64,000 nucleotides of DNA from the NCBI RefSeq assembly GCF_052857255.1, contig NC_135507.1:74400020-74464019 (forward strand), written 5' to 3'. The notes beneath the pieces are model-generated. The model was not told where the DNA came from. It was given only the letters and a program-made list of their open reading frames with translations, and did not search any database. Source of the DNA: Amblyomma americanum. Taxonomy: Eukaryota; Arthropoda; Arachnida; Ixodida; Ixodidae. Position numbers and translations under genes: made by a program. Below, in pieces: positions 1 through 11,321 of the stretch. How positions within the stretch are numbered: position 1 is the first letter of the stretch; each line of letters begins with the position of its first letter.

Positions 1-99
1 TCTTTAAAACCAGGTCCGGAGCCGGGAAAAGGCGTTCTGAGCTAGATTTAGATCCCTTGCATCTTTGGCGATGCCAAGGAGGGAAGATTTTCCCTTAGC

Positions 100-330
100 C
101 AGTTCCATGTAATCATGCTTGCCGTTTATTCTGTTGTAAATATGTGAATTCCTGTATAAAGTTTCAGTTTTCCTTCCTTCAGTCAAGTTTTGCCGGATCT
201 CGTCTGTTATACCGTCTCGTCTCGGACGGTGGGGCACCCGGTGGTGGAGCCCGGTATACGAGTTATACGAAATCTCACCACGACCAAGAAGAACGAACCT
301 ATCTTTACTTATTCCTTCCATATTTTTTTT
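100..330 (+). repeat. Possible LTR-type fragment
   Basis: A TATA-like TGTATAAAG at about 152-160, pyrimidine-rich sequence and a GGTGGGGCACCCGGTGG block resemble the end of an LTR and a leader. No second LTR or gag/pol is seen, so this is only a suggestion. Confidence 0.2.
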
Positions 331-1315
331 TTTTTGTGCGCACGCGTCTTTCAGCAGCCAGCTTCCGGTCTGTGTCGACGCTGTTCTTGTTTCTGCCGCG
401 AAGCGATAAACAAAAACGAAAATAAAACGAGAGCCGACCGTGCGTATAGTTTCGTTTCCTGCTTCGCTACTTTGCCTGCACCGCCGCCAAAGCCCGGCCA
501 TTTTCAATGGGGCCTAATGTGCCTCGGCCTGCCTCCTCCGAGGCACCCCCAAGTCTCTTCTGTGAGGCCGCGTCGAGTCCCCGTATCGATATTTTGTTGG
601 CGCCACCGTCCATTGTGCGCGACCTGCACACGACGTACAGCTCGGCGCGGCGTCTCAAGCGAGTCTCGTTCGCTAACCAAAAGTCGGCGGCAAAATTGCG
701 CCAGATATATCGTGGCTGCAGGGAACGAACTTGGAAACAATCGGTGGGTGAAAAGTTCCTTACGCGTTGAGACGGGAAGACTTTATTTACTTCCGGTGTA
801 CCGGTACAGGTAGACGCCGGCAGCTAGCATTCAGGTTTTCAGAGTAGTGCACGGTTTTGCACTCAACCTGAAAAGCCTCCTGTTAAACTGGTCTGAAGCG
901 TTTGAAGCCTGCAGTGTACGTCGTCGTTCTGAATGACGGAAGGCGTACGGGCGAGCACTTGTATATATAGCGGAAACGTCTGGACTGCGCTGCGGAAGCT
1001 GCGATATTTTGTGCGCTCTCCCTGGTAGCGCACGCATCGACTGAATTGCTGTTACTGAGTGAATGGCGTGACAGGAACTTGACGTGTACTTGGCGTCGTT
1101 TCAGCGTGTTGAGTTGGATCAGAACCAGCTCAATACGCTTTTTATAGAATACTCTGTTTAGCGCTCACGATTCCATTAAAGCGCGTCGTTTGACATAAAA
1201 TGTCCTTGGCTCGAGGGTGTTATTTCGTATACACTGCTCGCCGTAACCATAGTGTTGCCATGTGGGCTCGTTGTGACTGTTTTTGTATCGTCATTTTTTT
1301 TTGCTTAAAATTTAT
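330..1315. other. Uncharacterised GC-rich stretch
   Basis: CpG-rich from about 430 to 1070; open frames here have no recognisable domain and overlap on both strands. No gene is supported. Confidence 0.5.
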
Positions 1316-1324
1316 TTTATTTAC

Positions 1325-1575
1325 GCCGCCGTGGTGGCTCAGTGGTTATGGTGCTCGGCAGCTGTCCCGAAAGACGCGGGTTCGATCCCGGCTACGGCGG
1401 TCGAATTTCGATGGAGGCGAAATTCTACAGGCCCGTGTAGTGTGCGATGTCAGCGCACGTTAAAGAGCACGAGGTGGTCGAAATTTCCAGTGCCCTTCAT
1501 TACGGCGTCCCTCATAGCCTGAGTCGCTTTGAGACGTCAAACACCCTAAACCAAATCAAATCAAATCAAATTTCC
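1325..1575 (+). mobile_element. Family A tRNA-derived SINE, full length
   Basis: The head has a pol III A box (TGGCTCAGTGGTTATG) and B box (GGTTCGATCCC), then the shared central block (GATGTCAGCGCACGTTAAAG) and the A tail ending in CAAATCAAATC. Flanked by a 9 bp TTTATTTAC duplication (1316-1324 and 1576-1584). Confidence 0.9.
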
Positions 1576-2021
1576 TTTATTTACTTACGCTTGGCTCTCA
1601 GATCACGTTTACGGACGATACTTGACAGTGCCATACACGATATCGGACGTGGATAGTGTTACGCCACATCGGTTCTACGCGGTAGATTAAATCAGATTTC
1701 GAATTCCACCGCCTGTGGTTTAACACCACTCAACGCTTCAACCACGTTTGGCAACGTGGGGCAGGATCCTCTTCGTCGATTAGCCGTAGTCGCCGTTATC
1801 ATCATCATAATCATCACCATAATCATCATCATTAGCGGAGTCGAGCCCACTCCAGGTCACAGGCCTTTCCCGGTGACTTCCTTTTTTTCTCTCTCTCTCT
1901 CTCTCTTTCGCAGCTGTACGCTCGCCTCTCCATCGGCCGCCCGGAGTACGTTTTCTCTTTCGTGGTGTTAACCTCTACACCCTAACAGACTCCCCTGTGG
2001 TCCTGAAGTTCCGACCATTAT

Positions 2022-2357
2022 ATGCTCCCCAGTGTACATTTTCTGGCTTTAATAATGCTGCACCGCGTTCGCACGGATTCTGCTCGTACGCCGGCGTGGA
2101 TGTATAAGACTGGCCTAGCGTTGTCACCATTGTGTTCAACGTGTGGTGTGTGTGGTGACATAGAACATTACCTCTTGTGCTGTACTTTGTACAACGCGGA
2201 ACGGGCTGTGTTATTAGGATCCCTCAAGAAGGCAGGAGTTCCTCACAGTTCTCTTCAGGACATTGTTTTCCCGCGCGGGAGCCAGTCGAGTAGAAGGGAT
2301 GCTTCTCGCCTTCTTCTACTTTACCTGCAGGACACGGATTTGGCCTCCACATGGTGA
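2022..2357 (+). pseudogene. Non-LTR retrotransposon ORF2 C-terminal remnant
   Basis: 111 residues carrying the C-terminal Cys/His module typical of Jockey/R1/I-group LINE polyproteins: LHRVRTDSARTPAWMY, then C-x2-C-x2-C with DIEHYLLCC, then a DASRLLLLYLQDTDL end. The frame upstream is closed by stops and no reverse transcriptase is present, so this is a 5'-truncated, dead copy. The clade cannot be fixed from this piece. Confidence 0.7.
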
Positions 2358-2507
2358 CCTCAGGAGTGTCTATTTGGGTTTTTTTTTGCGGACAGTGTTT
2401 CTGTGATTTCTATTTAAGTGTCGCTACGGTGGAGCAATTGCCGGCAGCAACTGCAAGGCTAATCCCACCGGTAGTTTACAACCACTCAACTCAACTTAAT
2501 AATGTTC
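2358..2507 (+). repeat. LINE 3' untranslated end with CAACT-like tail
   Basis: Follows the ORF2 remnant directly and ends in a short tandem tail (actcaactcaact) near 2490-2505, the usual form of a LINE 3' end that terminates in a simple repeat. Confidence 0.5.
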
Positions 2508-2931
2508 AGCTAAAATCAGTGATTCAAATTAGAGGAATTAAACACCGCGGCGTTCAACCAGCGGTTGTCCGCGACATTTGTAATCACCCGTGACACCGCC
2601 GTGTGGTTAACAAGCGCTTGTAGATTTGCACTCTTCGAATTCGCATGATTTCAGAAAAAGCGCACCCACCTGAAAGGACGCTTGGTAATGACGATCAGCT
2701 CGATCCAGCGTGGATGTATAACATGGCGAGACGTAGTATTCACAGCACGGTGTCGAACTCCTATGATTTTTTTTGTCTAGCTGTTTTCCTTTATCGGGAC
2801 GTCTTTTTGATTCCGCATCGGGAACTTTCGTGGAAGTTTATATGAACAGTGTTGTTGAACACATGCACTTTACACAGTCTTAATATATGTATGGGACATT
2901 TCCGAAATATACATACAGCAGTTTCATTCCG

Positions 2932-3246
2932 CCCCGCCGCGGTGGCTCAGTGATTAGGCGCTCGACTACTGATCCGGATTTCCCGGGTTCGAACCCGACC
3001 GCGGCGGCTGCGTTTTTATGGAGGCAAAACGCTAAGGCGCCCGTGTGCTGTGCGATGTCAGTGCACGTTAAAGATCCCCAGGTGGTCGAAATTATTCCGG
3101 AGCCCTCCACTACGGCATCTCTCTCTTCCTTTCTTCTTTCACTCCCTCCTTTACCCTTCCCTTACGGCGCGGTTCAGGTGTCCAACGATACATGAGACAG
3201 ATACTGCGCCATTTCCTTTCCCCCCAAAACCAATTATTATTATTAT
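2932..3246 (+). mobile_element. Family B tRNA-derived SINE (Ruka-like), full length
   Basis: Head TGGCTCAGTGATTAGG and GGTTCGAACCC, shared central block, then the B tail with ATACTGCGCCATTTCC and a (TTA)n end. A 13 bp target duplication with one mismatch flanks it (2919-2931 and 3247-3259). It stands tail to tail with the next copy. Confidence 0.92.
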
Positions 3247-3259
3247 CAGATTCATTCCG

Positions 3260-3582
3260 AAAAAAAAATAATAATAATAATTGGTTTTTGGTGGAATGGA
3301 AATGGCGCAGTATCTGTCTCATATATCGTTGGACACCTGAACTGCGCCGTAAGGGAAGGGATAAAGGAGGGAGTGAAAGAAGATAGGAACGAATAGGTCC
3401 GTAGTGGAGGGCTCCGGAACAATTTCGACCACCTCGGGATCTTTAACGTGCACTGACATCGCAGAGCACACGGGCGCCTTGGTGTTTTTCCTCCATACAA
3501 ACGCAGCCGCCGCGGTCGGGTTCGAACCCGGGAACTCCGGATCAGTAGTCGAGCGCCCTAACGGCTGAGCCACCGCGGCGGG
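3260..3582 (-). mobile_element. Family B SINE, inverted partner of the preceding copy
   Basis: Reads on the minus strand from a GAGCCACCGCGGCGGG-type head at 3582 to an (ATT)n/poly-T tail at 3260. Together with 2932-3246 it forms a long inverted repeat with a spacer of only about 13 bases. Confidence 0.92.
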
Positions 3583-4349
3583 TCTCTTTCCACTGTGCTT
3601 GATGATGCTTGAGCTATAGACTACATTTCCGTTTCAATTGAAGAAAGTTCGTCTGGCTCGCAGTTCATTTGCTGCGCCTCCCCGAGATTGTTCCAGGGCG
3701 TTAAGGCATTCATCATGTTTGCAGGGTCCGTCAAAAGTCCCTAGGCCGTACACGTTGTGCATTGGAACAGTATATAATCGGCCGCTTACTGCGCCTACTA
3801 AACTACCCAGATCTTAAGGGACACTGGCGACGAGTTGAAGTTGGCCTGTATTGATCGGGAACCACGCTCTGGTGACAAAAGGACCGCTCTCACCGAGAGA
3901 AGAGCTGCTATTGAAAGCTAGACAAGGCTAAAAACGAGAAGCAGGTGGCGCCATCATCGGCATTTTTCGCAATTAAACTGCATGCGTCGACGTCCGAATA
4001 GCGGATCCCAGAGGCCATGCTACACCGTAGTTCAAACGAAAACGGTGGCAAGTAGTTCTTTTCGGCGTATGACGCCACGAATTTAAATGAATGGTGGAGA
4101 TTTTTTCGAAGGGACTTTTTTTTTTTTAAACGCTGTCTCTTGGTTTCGGTTTGTCGCCAGGCCAAAGAAACAAAAGAAACGATGCAATAGAAACAAAAAA
4201 GAAACGGAAAACGAAACTTGTTGGGGTTCGACGACACGCAGTATCGAATCTCCAGCGTACAAGTCCTTCGTTCCCTCGTCGTCGGAATGCTTTGTCGAGA
4301 GCTGGATTTATTATTGTTTTTTTCTTGCACTCTGTCGCGCTCGTATCCG
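3583..4349. other. Uncharacterised stretch with a probable old repeat at 3812-4035
   Basis: The section beginning TTAAGGGACACTGGCGAC resembles a repeat I remember from tick genomes that starts AAAGGGACACTGAAG. No supported gene. Confidence 0.3.
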
Positions 4350-5060
4350 AGGTCACCCCATCGTTTCTCCCTCTTCTATTTCTTTTCTTTCTCTGTTCCG
4401 TCCGAGCACTGACACGTGCTGAGCGGGGCGGTGATGTGGCCAAACGACTTCTCTGTTCGTAGCCGCCGCCTCTGCTGTCTTTCTCCCTCTCCACCCAGGG
4501 GGGACAGACAGGTCGTCACCGCAGCGCGCCCTGCCTGATCGCCGCGTCTTCGCTCCGTCCGTGCCGAGTTCCGCCGAGACTCCGGTTTCATTACCATTGT
4601 CTGGGCCTGCACCAAGCCGTCGCCCTCTTGCGGCATTACTATTATCCCTCTCGGTCCTTTCTCTCCGTCCGTCCCTCTCTGTTATATCGTCCCGATGGTG
4701 GACGCTGATGCGATGCTGCTGCCTCTTTCCCCCACCGCTGCGTTTCGCTCGTTCAAAGCGCGGGAGAGGTCCGGCCAGTGGATCGCTTTGAAATGGATCG
4801 CTCTCGTCTCTCGGTCGGCATTCGGTGTCGTCGTTGGTGGAAGCGATGCCAGAGCCGGCGCGAAGCAACGCACTCGGCTTGGTGGTGCCGGCGTTTGGTG
4901 CCGTGTGCGTGTGTGTGTGTGAAAACCTCCACTGTGGCTGTGTTGCGTTCGCTCGGCGGACGGAGCTTTGCAGAGCGAATGGAATTCGACGTCGTCATTT
5001 TCGTGGAATCACGTGGCGGCGCAGCAGTGGAAGCGAAGTCTCTTCGACGTGGCACCGACC
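4350..5060. other. CpG-rich, pyrimidine-rich block, possible promoter or 5' exon of an unknown gene
   Basis: Dense CpG and CT-rich sequence with overlapping frames on both strands, none with a recognisable domain. Short (GT)n at about 4905-4921. Confidence 0.3.
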
Positions 5061-5510
5061 GAAAAAAAAAAAAACGTTTTTGAGCCTATGTGAGGCTTAT
5101 TTCTGGTTATTGCGTATCTTTATAGTTTAGCCATTCGCGCGTGGTGTCGTCGAACCGGTTCCCCCATCCCGTGACGCATTATCTTCAATCTTCCGCTCTG
5201 GCGCTTTGTGTCAGTCTTTTTTTTTTATTGCCTAGCGATGATTAATGACAGTGCTCTGCGTCGGGCGACTGACGTGCGCGATGAGGTTTTCTGTGTGTGT
5301 TTGGTGTGTAGGCGAACCCGCTGTCATCGTCACCGTTCAGCCGTTCGGGCTTTGCTGCCTTTTATGAAGCTGAATAACAGTTTCTGATGCTGCTACGTCT
5401 GTGCTGGTTACTGATGCGCTGACACTCAAGCCCTCTTTCATGTATGTTCATTTATTTGCTTATTTATTTGTACCTATTTGTTTGTAAGAGGGCACTGACA
5501 TGTAGCTACA

Positions 5511-6142
5511 CAGGGTGTTTCACCTAAGACGTTACGCAATTAAAAAAATAGGTTTTTTTTTTTAGTTAGAAGAGCGCTTTTTTTCGGCGTAGCATTGTCA
5601 GCGGTGTGGTACATCAGAATACGGCTAAGACGTCCTAACTAGCAGTCTGGTTAACTAATACTGAATAGATAACTTATTAACGATTACTGTTGGGCTCCGA
5701 GCGGCCGCGGTGGCTCAGTGGTTATGGCGCTCGGCTACTGACCCGCAAGACGCGGGTTCGATCCCGGCCGCGGCGGTCGAATTTCGATGGAGGCGAAGTT
5801 CCAGAGGCCCCTGTAGCGTGCGATGTCAGTGCACGTTAAAGAACCCCAGGTGGTCGAAATTTCCGGAGCCCTTCACTACGGCGTCTCTCATAGCCTCAGT
5901 CGCTTTGGGACGTTAAACCACCATAAACCCATAAACCGAAAAACTGCTGGGCTCCTTAAGCATTGAGAGGCGTGCACACCGCTGTAATCAATATCCGTGT
6001 CAGTTTTTGGAATGTCGAAAACGCAGTAACACTCGGCGCTGTGGCCCAACAAATTTAGGCCATTTCGACGAGTTACGTGCAGTGGAGAGGTTGCTTTGCC
6101 TACAAGCTTCTCGAGAGCGCATGTATTTTGGCGCGATGTGGC
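5511..6142 (+). mobile_element. Foldback element copy 1 (5' half), interrupted by a SINE
   Basis: Begins with the terminal repeat CAGGGTGTTTCACCTAAGAC and follows the consensus seen in the other copies up to the GGCGCGATGTGGCC block, but lacks the mirror-image second arm. A family A SINE sits at 5699-5943. Confidence 0.75.
5699..5943 (+). mobile_element. Family A SINE inserted in foldback copy 1
   Basis: Complete head, central block and A tail (GGGACGTTAAACCACCATAAACC). A 12 bp duplication CTG(T/C)TGGGCTCC flanks it (5687-5698 and 5944-5955), showing the SINE arrived after the foldback element. Confidence 0.92.
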
Positions 6143-7099
6143 CAAAAATTACCCGAGCTTCCTCCCATTGGTCCTCTTTGTCCATCTTATCCAACCCCCT
6201 ACCCGAGAGGACGGGGAGGCGGCTGTGCCGGTTTGAGCACCAGGCTGTCCGTAGTGTGACGGAGGTTCATTCAAGGCAGTCGTCGGAATGCGGCGTTTGA
6301 CGGCGCCGTTTTTTTTTTTTTTTCGGTCCGCGCCGCTTTTGACGCGGTCGGCGGCGGCGGCGCTGATTTGACGATGCGAACTTCCGAGACCGCTTAAGCA
6401 CACCAAGCGAGGCCGGCGCCCGCTGAGCCGAGCTGTTCGATTAGGTCGCGACCGATTTAATTAATGAGTGAGCTCCGGCGCATATCCGCCGCCGACTGCG
6501 TCCCGTCTCTCCGTCGAGACTGCTGCCCCCCCCCCCCCCCCCCCCCCCCTCCTCCTCTACTTCGTCCTTGGCTGATTGCGCTGTGCGGCGGAGGAGCGCA
6601 GTGGTGCCGTACTTATCCGCATATAACTAGCTCGTCGCCTGTTTTAGAAAAATAGAAAAGTAGGTTAAAGCAATTGACATTTCCTACTCTTAGCCGCCCT
6701 CAGAGCTCGCGGTGCTCAAACTGGTGCGCAAACGTAGCCCCCAGAGAAGCATATCATAAAAGATGGTGGAAAAATGTATAGCCCTCAGCAAAATGTAAAT
6801 CCACAGAGCCTCCCAAAAGCAGTCATGTAAGTGACAAGGCTTAGCTCCCCACCGATGTAATTTCACATGCAGTGGGACTTTCCTCGCTGACTATACTCCG
6901 TTTCATACTTAGCTGTCTACGCAGCCAAGGCTACGGTGCCTGTTTGCGATCCTCGTCCGCATCATAATATAGTGCGTCAAAAATAAAAATAGAAATGAAT
7001 TGACAAGCAAAGTGAACAGTAGTTGATATTATAGTAGACCGATGGAAGTGTTTTATTTTGCAAATAGATTGATTTTTCTTTTATGTTTTCCAGAACCGA
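6143..7099. other. Uncharacterised stretch with a 24-base C run
   Basis: GC-rich to about 6640 with a C homopolymer at 6526-6549, AT-richer afterwards. No supported gene. Confidence 0.5.
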
Positions 7100-7177
7100 G
7101 TGACGCAGATTTTTCGTTTTCTCAGGCGCCGGCTGTATCAGGTTTTCGCAGCTGAGCCGGCAGGTCTGTTTGTGAAA

Positions 7178-7444
7178 ATGGCGTCGCTGTCACCTGCTCG
7201 CTTGTTTTCTTCCCCCGCTTCGACTTCGAAAACATCTCCTGTTCGCCTCTTTTCCAAGGTGAAGTCTCCAAAGTTTTCTAAAGACTGCAAGGCGGTGATA
7301 GTTAATGTCTACGCAAGCATAAGGAAGCTCCACCCCGAGAAGACTGTGCGTGACGTTCTCGCAATTGTGGGCGAGATGACCGGAGTGAGCCCTCGGACAG
7401 TTGTGAGGTTTAAGAAAGAAGGTCTTTCTGGCGGAGTAAAATAA
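7178..7444 (+). CDS. Small intronless ORF (88 aa) with helix-turn-helix-like C-terminus, probably transposase-derived
   Basis: ATG at 7178 in good context (gaaaATGg), stop at 7442-7444; the frame is open upstream to about 7100. The N-terminal third is a Ser/Pro/Phe-rich tail. Residues about 29-80 look like a compact DNA-binding fold: basic lead-in, helix (KAVIVNVYASIRKL), spacer, then VRDVLAIVGEMTGVSPRTVVR, a typical helix-turn-helix with G-V-S-x-x-T-V at the recognition helix. This resembles the N-terminal HTH of DDE transposase-like proteins common in arthropod genomes. No catalytic domain follows. It may be a domesticated or truncated element, or the first exon of a spliced gene. Confidence 0.5.
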   Translation: MASLSPARLFSSPASTSKTSPVRLFSKVKSPKFSKDCKAVIVNVYASIRKLHPEKTVRDVLAIVGEMTGVSPRTVVRFKKEGLSGGVK

Positions 7445-7717
7445 TTGAAGCCACACTGAATTCTATCACCCCACAATTAATGATTCATTGTGTGCAGCAT
7501 GCGAAAAAATCCGTGAACACCGAAAAACAGCGCCTCTCAGCACGTCCGTTGCCAACTCTCACTTCACTTTCGTTTCCCTGCGGAAAAAGTTAACAGCACG
7601 CTTCTTATTAAAGAAGTCATTTCATTTTGATAACAAAAAAGGCCACTTATATATGGCTCGCATTTAGACTTTCTATCTAGAGATTCGCCGAAAAAAGATA
7701 AAAAAAAGAACAAACCT

Positions 7718-7793
7718 ACGCTGAGGATCGAACCTGGGCCCCCTCACAAAATGAACAAACATGCCCGCGCTTCGTACCACTCAGCCACGACGC
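7718..7793 (-). repeat. tRNA-like SINE head fragment (minus strand)
   Basis: On the minus strand it shows a TGGCTGAGTGGTACGA A-box-like and GGTTCGATCC B-box-like pair with tRNA spacing. The acceptor stem is not convincing, so I read it as a diverged SINE head rather than a tRNA gene. Confidence 0.4.
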
Positions 7794-7961
7794 GAGGCGG
7801 AGTGACACATTTTGTTAGTTTTTTTTTTGACGGACTACTTCCGTACCTTTGGCTGTGTAGACAGCTATGTATGAAACGGAGTATACACGCTCTGTCGAGC
7901 ATCTTCCGTGATTTGCTTTGTCTGCACTGGAGGATGTTTTTAAGGGGTGGTGGACGCTTTG

Positions 7962-8278
7962 TTTTTTTGGTTGGTTGTTTTTTGGGGAAAGGAAATGGCG
8001 CAGTATCTGTCTCATATATCGTTGGACACCTGAACCGCGCCGTAAGGGAAGGGATAAATGAGGGAGTGAAAGAAGAAAGGAAGAAAGAGGTGCCGCAGTG
8101 GAGGGCTCCGGAATGATTTCGACCACCTGGCGATCTTTAACGTGCACTGACATCGCACAGCACACGGGTGCCTTCGCGTTTTGCCTCCATAAAAACGCAG
8201 CCGCCGCGGCCGGGTTCGAACCCGGGAACTCCGGATCAGTAGCCGAGCGCTGTAACCACTGAGCCACCGCGGCGGGTA
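7962..8278 (-). mobile_element. Family B SINE, full length
   Basis: Minus-strand copy from the GAGCCACCGCGG head to the CGCAGTATCTGTCTC tail; perfect 11 bp duplication TGGACGCTTTG at 7951-7961 and 8279-8289, so a fairly young insertion. Confidence 0.93.
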
Positions 8279-8737
8279 TGGACGCTTTGCAGCTCTTCAC
8301 CGTACTGCTTAAGCTGAAACCTCCGGGGCCCTAAGTCATTGCAGTCAGCGTATATAAAAAGAATGAAAGAAAAAAATAGGTAAGTTAGCGAAGGTAAGTC
8401 GACCTTGTAGGTTTAGATGAAAACATTGGGCAATTCCATTCCGAGGCTGTTGTTGGCCGTCGGGCACTGATGCCTTGCCGACAACGCCACCTAAGCGTTA
8501 ATTCTTCGTTGTCTTCGAGAAAGTGCGCCGTCTTGTCGAGTGGTCGCGCCGGTGTGCAAAAAAAAAAAAAATGATGCACAGCTTTTTAAAGTTCACCGAG
8601 AGGCGAATAAGGCTTATTCGACACGGATGTGCAAATAAAATAAATTTTACTTATATTCCCGTTGTGGCGAGAAAAGAAAACAAAAAGCACAGAGCATTGC
8701 AAATGTAAATAGTGCCACTTGCAAGATGCTGTGTACC

Positions 8738-8853
8738 ACTCTAAACAGAAAGGAGTAAAAAGGGTGTATACCCCCTTTTACGAAAGGGAGTGCGCTAGAG
8801 GACAGCTTACTCACCCTTTTACTCCCACGTAGGCGTACTCGTGGTTAAAGTGA
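8738..8853. mobile_element. Palindromic MITE, AGTAAAAAGGG family
   Basis: The left end CACTCTAAACAGAAAGGAG and the reverse complement of the right end (CACTTTAACCACG... then GGGAGTAAAAGGGTG) match over their outer and inner parts. A related copy lies at 23579-24027. Confidence 0.5.
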
Positions 8854-8865
8854 CACGTAGAAATG

Positions 8866-9000
8866 ATGCCGTAGTTGAGGGCTCCGGAATAATTTCGACC
8901 ACCTGGGGATCTTTAACGTGCGCTGACATCGCACAGCACACGAGCGCCTTTTGCGTTGCGTGTCCGCTGGAACGAGGTCGTCCCGGCCGGGACTGAACCT
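8866..9000 (-). mobile_element. Family B SINE, partial
   Basis: Only the central block (GGGCTCCGGAATAATTTCGA to CATCGCACAGCACACG) and a degenerate head remain; the 3' tail is missing. Confidence 0.75.
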
Positions 9001-9590
9001 GCATCAAGCCCCGCAAGTATGGAAAAACGCTTCTTGTCTGCGCGCCCGCCACCACGTGCCGCGGCTGAGCACCCGAAATCACTGAAAATCACCGCGGGAA
9101 TTTCGGATGTTCGGTGTGTACATCCCACCGCTCTTCTATGGCCGTCGGAAATAGTTGGTACGAGGGCAGAAAGCATTTTACGGGTAATATTTTGAAGCGA
9201 GGAGGCATGGAATAGTCGGCCATGATCATCACTGTGTTAGCGCGCAATCTCCTCGAGGGTGTCTACTTTTCTCAGAATTACTAGTTTTAAAATATCCCCA
9301 CTGAGATACGCGGAGTTCGCTACTGCCTACCAACAGATGGCGCTAGTTGGTGAACGTCACTCGCTGGCTCTTCTAATCAGCGATTACATTCAGTGGTGGT
9401 GCCCATTGCCGCATTGTATGCCGTCCGTTTATTTTCTTGTTTATTTTTGTTGTTCTTTTTTACCTTATTTACTTTTGTTTACATTTTGGTCGGACTCCGA
9501 TATCAGGTGTCCACCCGTTGTAAAGGGTGTGACCACGACATCATCATCATCATCACCAAGAAAGCTGGGCATGCCTCGGGCTCAAGAGTT

Positions 9591-9624
9591 TGAGCGCCCT
9601 AACCATTGAGCCACCGCGGCGGGC
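9591..9624 (-). mobile_element. Family B SINE head fragment
   Basis: Reads GAGCGCCCTAACCATTGAGC followed by CACCGCGGCGGG, the 5' head on the minus strand, with nothing else of the SINE attached. Confidence 0.65.
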
Positions 9625-9788
9625 AGTTCGCACGATGCATGGGAGTTATGCTTGGCTGGGGTGTAGCTACCTTCCTCACTTCGCTTTGAGATCTGAGGAG
9701 CGAGGGACGGAAGGGGTAATGAAAGCGGTTCGAGTTATATGCAGGTTTATGCGGCACATCTCTCCGCCCGCCGCAGCTAGACTGGTGG

Positions 9789-9792
9789 TTGT

Positions 9793-9823
<31 letters not shown>

Positions 9824-9828
9824 GGGGG
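9789..9828 (+). repeat. (GT)n followed by a 22-base G run
   Basis: Simple repeat; G homopolymers like this and the C runs at 6526, 36578 and 44177 recur in the window. Confidence 0.95.
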
Positions 9829-11289
9829 TTCCCGAGCGGGGCGCCGGGCTCTCGCCAGCGTTTCCGGCGCTGATATGCGTCGTGCTTCCTCTTCCCATTA
9901 ATGTTTCATGAGTAATTAAACTTGGACGCGTCGGCGTCATTTCGCTGCTCGCTGGCGACGACGCTCCGTTTTCCGGGGCCCCACACCCGCTCTCCTTTCG
10001 ATGGAAAAGCCCTTCCTTGAGGCGATCGCTGTAAACCGTTCGACGGCGGAATGGAATAGAAGGCCCGTTTCGAAACAGCCAAGAACAATAATAAAAACAA
10101 AGAGCGTTTCCGGAAATCTCGCGGAAAACCGTGTAAACGCTTGGCTCTAACGATGTTCGTGTGTATGTGTCTTTCCTTCTCCCATTTCGCTTTTTCTTTT
10201 TCTGCAACCGATAAACAGTCGTGGGTGTTGCTACGATTGAAACGGAGAAAACCAGGCCTCGTCGATTCATTTTTCAACTCGAAAGTGGATGATTGAGTTT
10301 CCCGTCGACGTTATCGCGCTGTTGCCCTAGAATTAGCGCTGACGTGAGTACAAGCTTTAGCGATCTGTCCTCCGCGCTGGAAATTGAGCGGGATCGCTGA
10401 TTAGAAGAGCCCGCCAGTGAGTCTTACAGCTTCCAGCGTTACCGCGCTTTCGAAGTCCGAATTTCGTTTACCTAGTTCTTTTATCGTCGTGTCCCACAGG
10501 CTTAGGGAGCGCGTTTTAATACGGTCAATTATCTGTGTCATTTATATTTATTTTTGCCAGCGGCGATCGCTCTGGAAAACCTCGTTTCACTCTCGCATTT
10601 GCATTTCTCCTAGTCCGGCGCCCGTCGCATTAAGCAGGTTCGGCTTCTCCGCTCAGCGTCCGTGCTCTGCACGAAGCGCGGTGCATCAGTGGGTCTTGTT
10701 TCTTTTCTTTTTTGCGGCTGAGAATCGGGAAGCGTAATGTACCGGTGAATGGCTGTTACTGCTGCGCAGTGTCCTCCGTTGTAGGAGTCGCTAAACTATT
10801 CTTCTCCTTGTTGCATTTTGTGGGCGCGAACCATGATGAGACGGAGGAGCGCGCGATGGTGGCCGTCAGGTGACTGTAATTGCCCTGTCTTTGTCATACT
10901 TGTCGTAGTTATACTTGCATAAACGTCCGTACCGATGTCCTTTTTCTAACGCTGATCTGAAAATCGGCGCGGAAACCATCGCATGGGTCCTGCCGTTACA
11001 GAGCGCTCCCGCTTCATTACTGCCTCCGAACTCTTAGTTCACTAATGTTATTACGCATAATCTCTTCCACGCAGTGATGCCGAACGTAATCTTATATATA
11101 TATCGGTGAGTGAATGTGTTTGCACTGTATTTAAACCGGAATTACGGTGAGTTTAGCATAACTTAGACTTGTTTATCCTCATTCTGAATATTTTTTATGC
11201 TCGTAGCTACGGACACTCCGTTAGGTGCATTAGAGTATTGAGGTTGCAAACGATCCTGTAATAGAACTACGACTAATCAATCAATCAAT

Positions 11290-11321
<32 letters not shown>

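Noticed and set aside
190..813. 207-codon ORF near the left end
   Set aside because: No domain, low-complexity composition, and equally long frames overlap on the other strand.
1325..1400. Possible tRNA genes at SINE heads
   Set aside because: A and B boxes are present, but each head is fused to the same SINE body, acceptor stems do not pair well, and many have target duplications.
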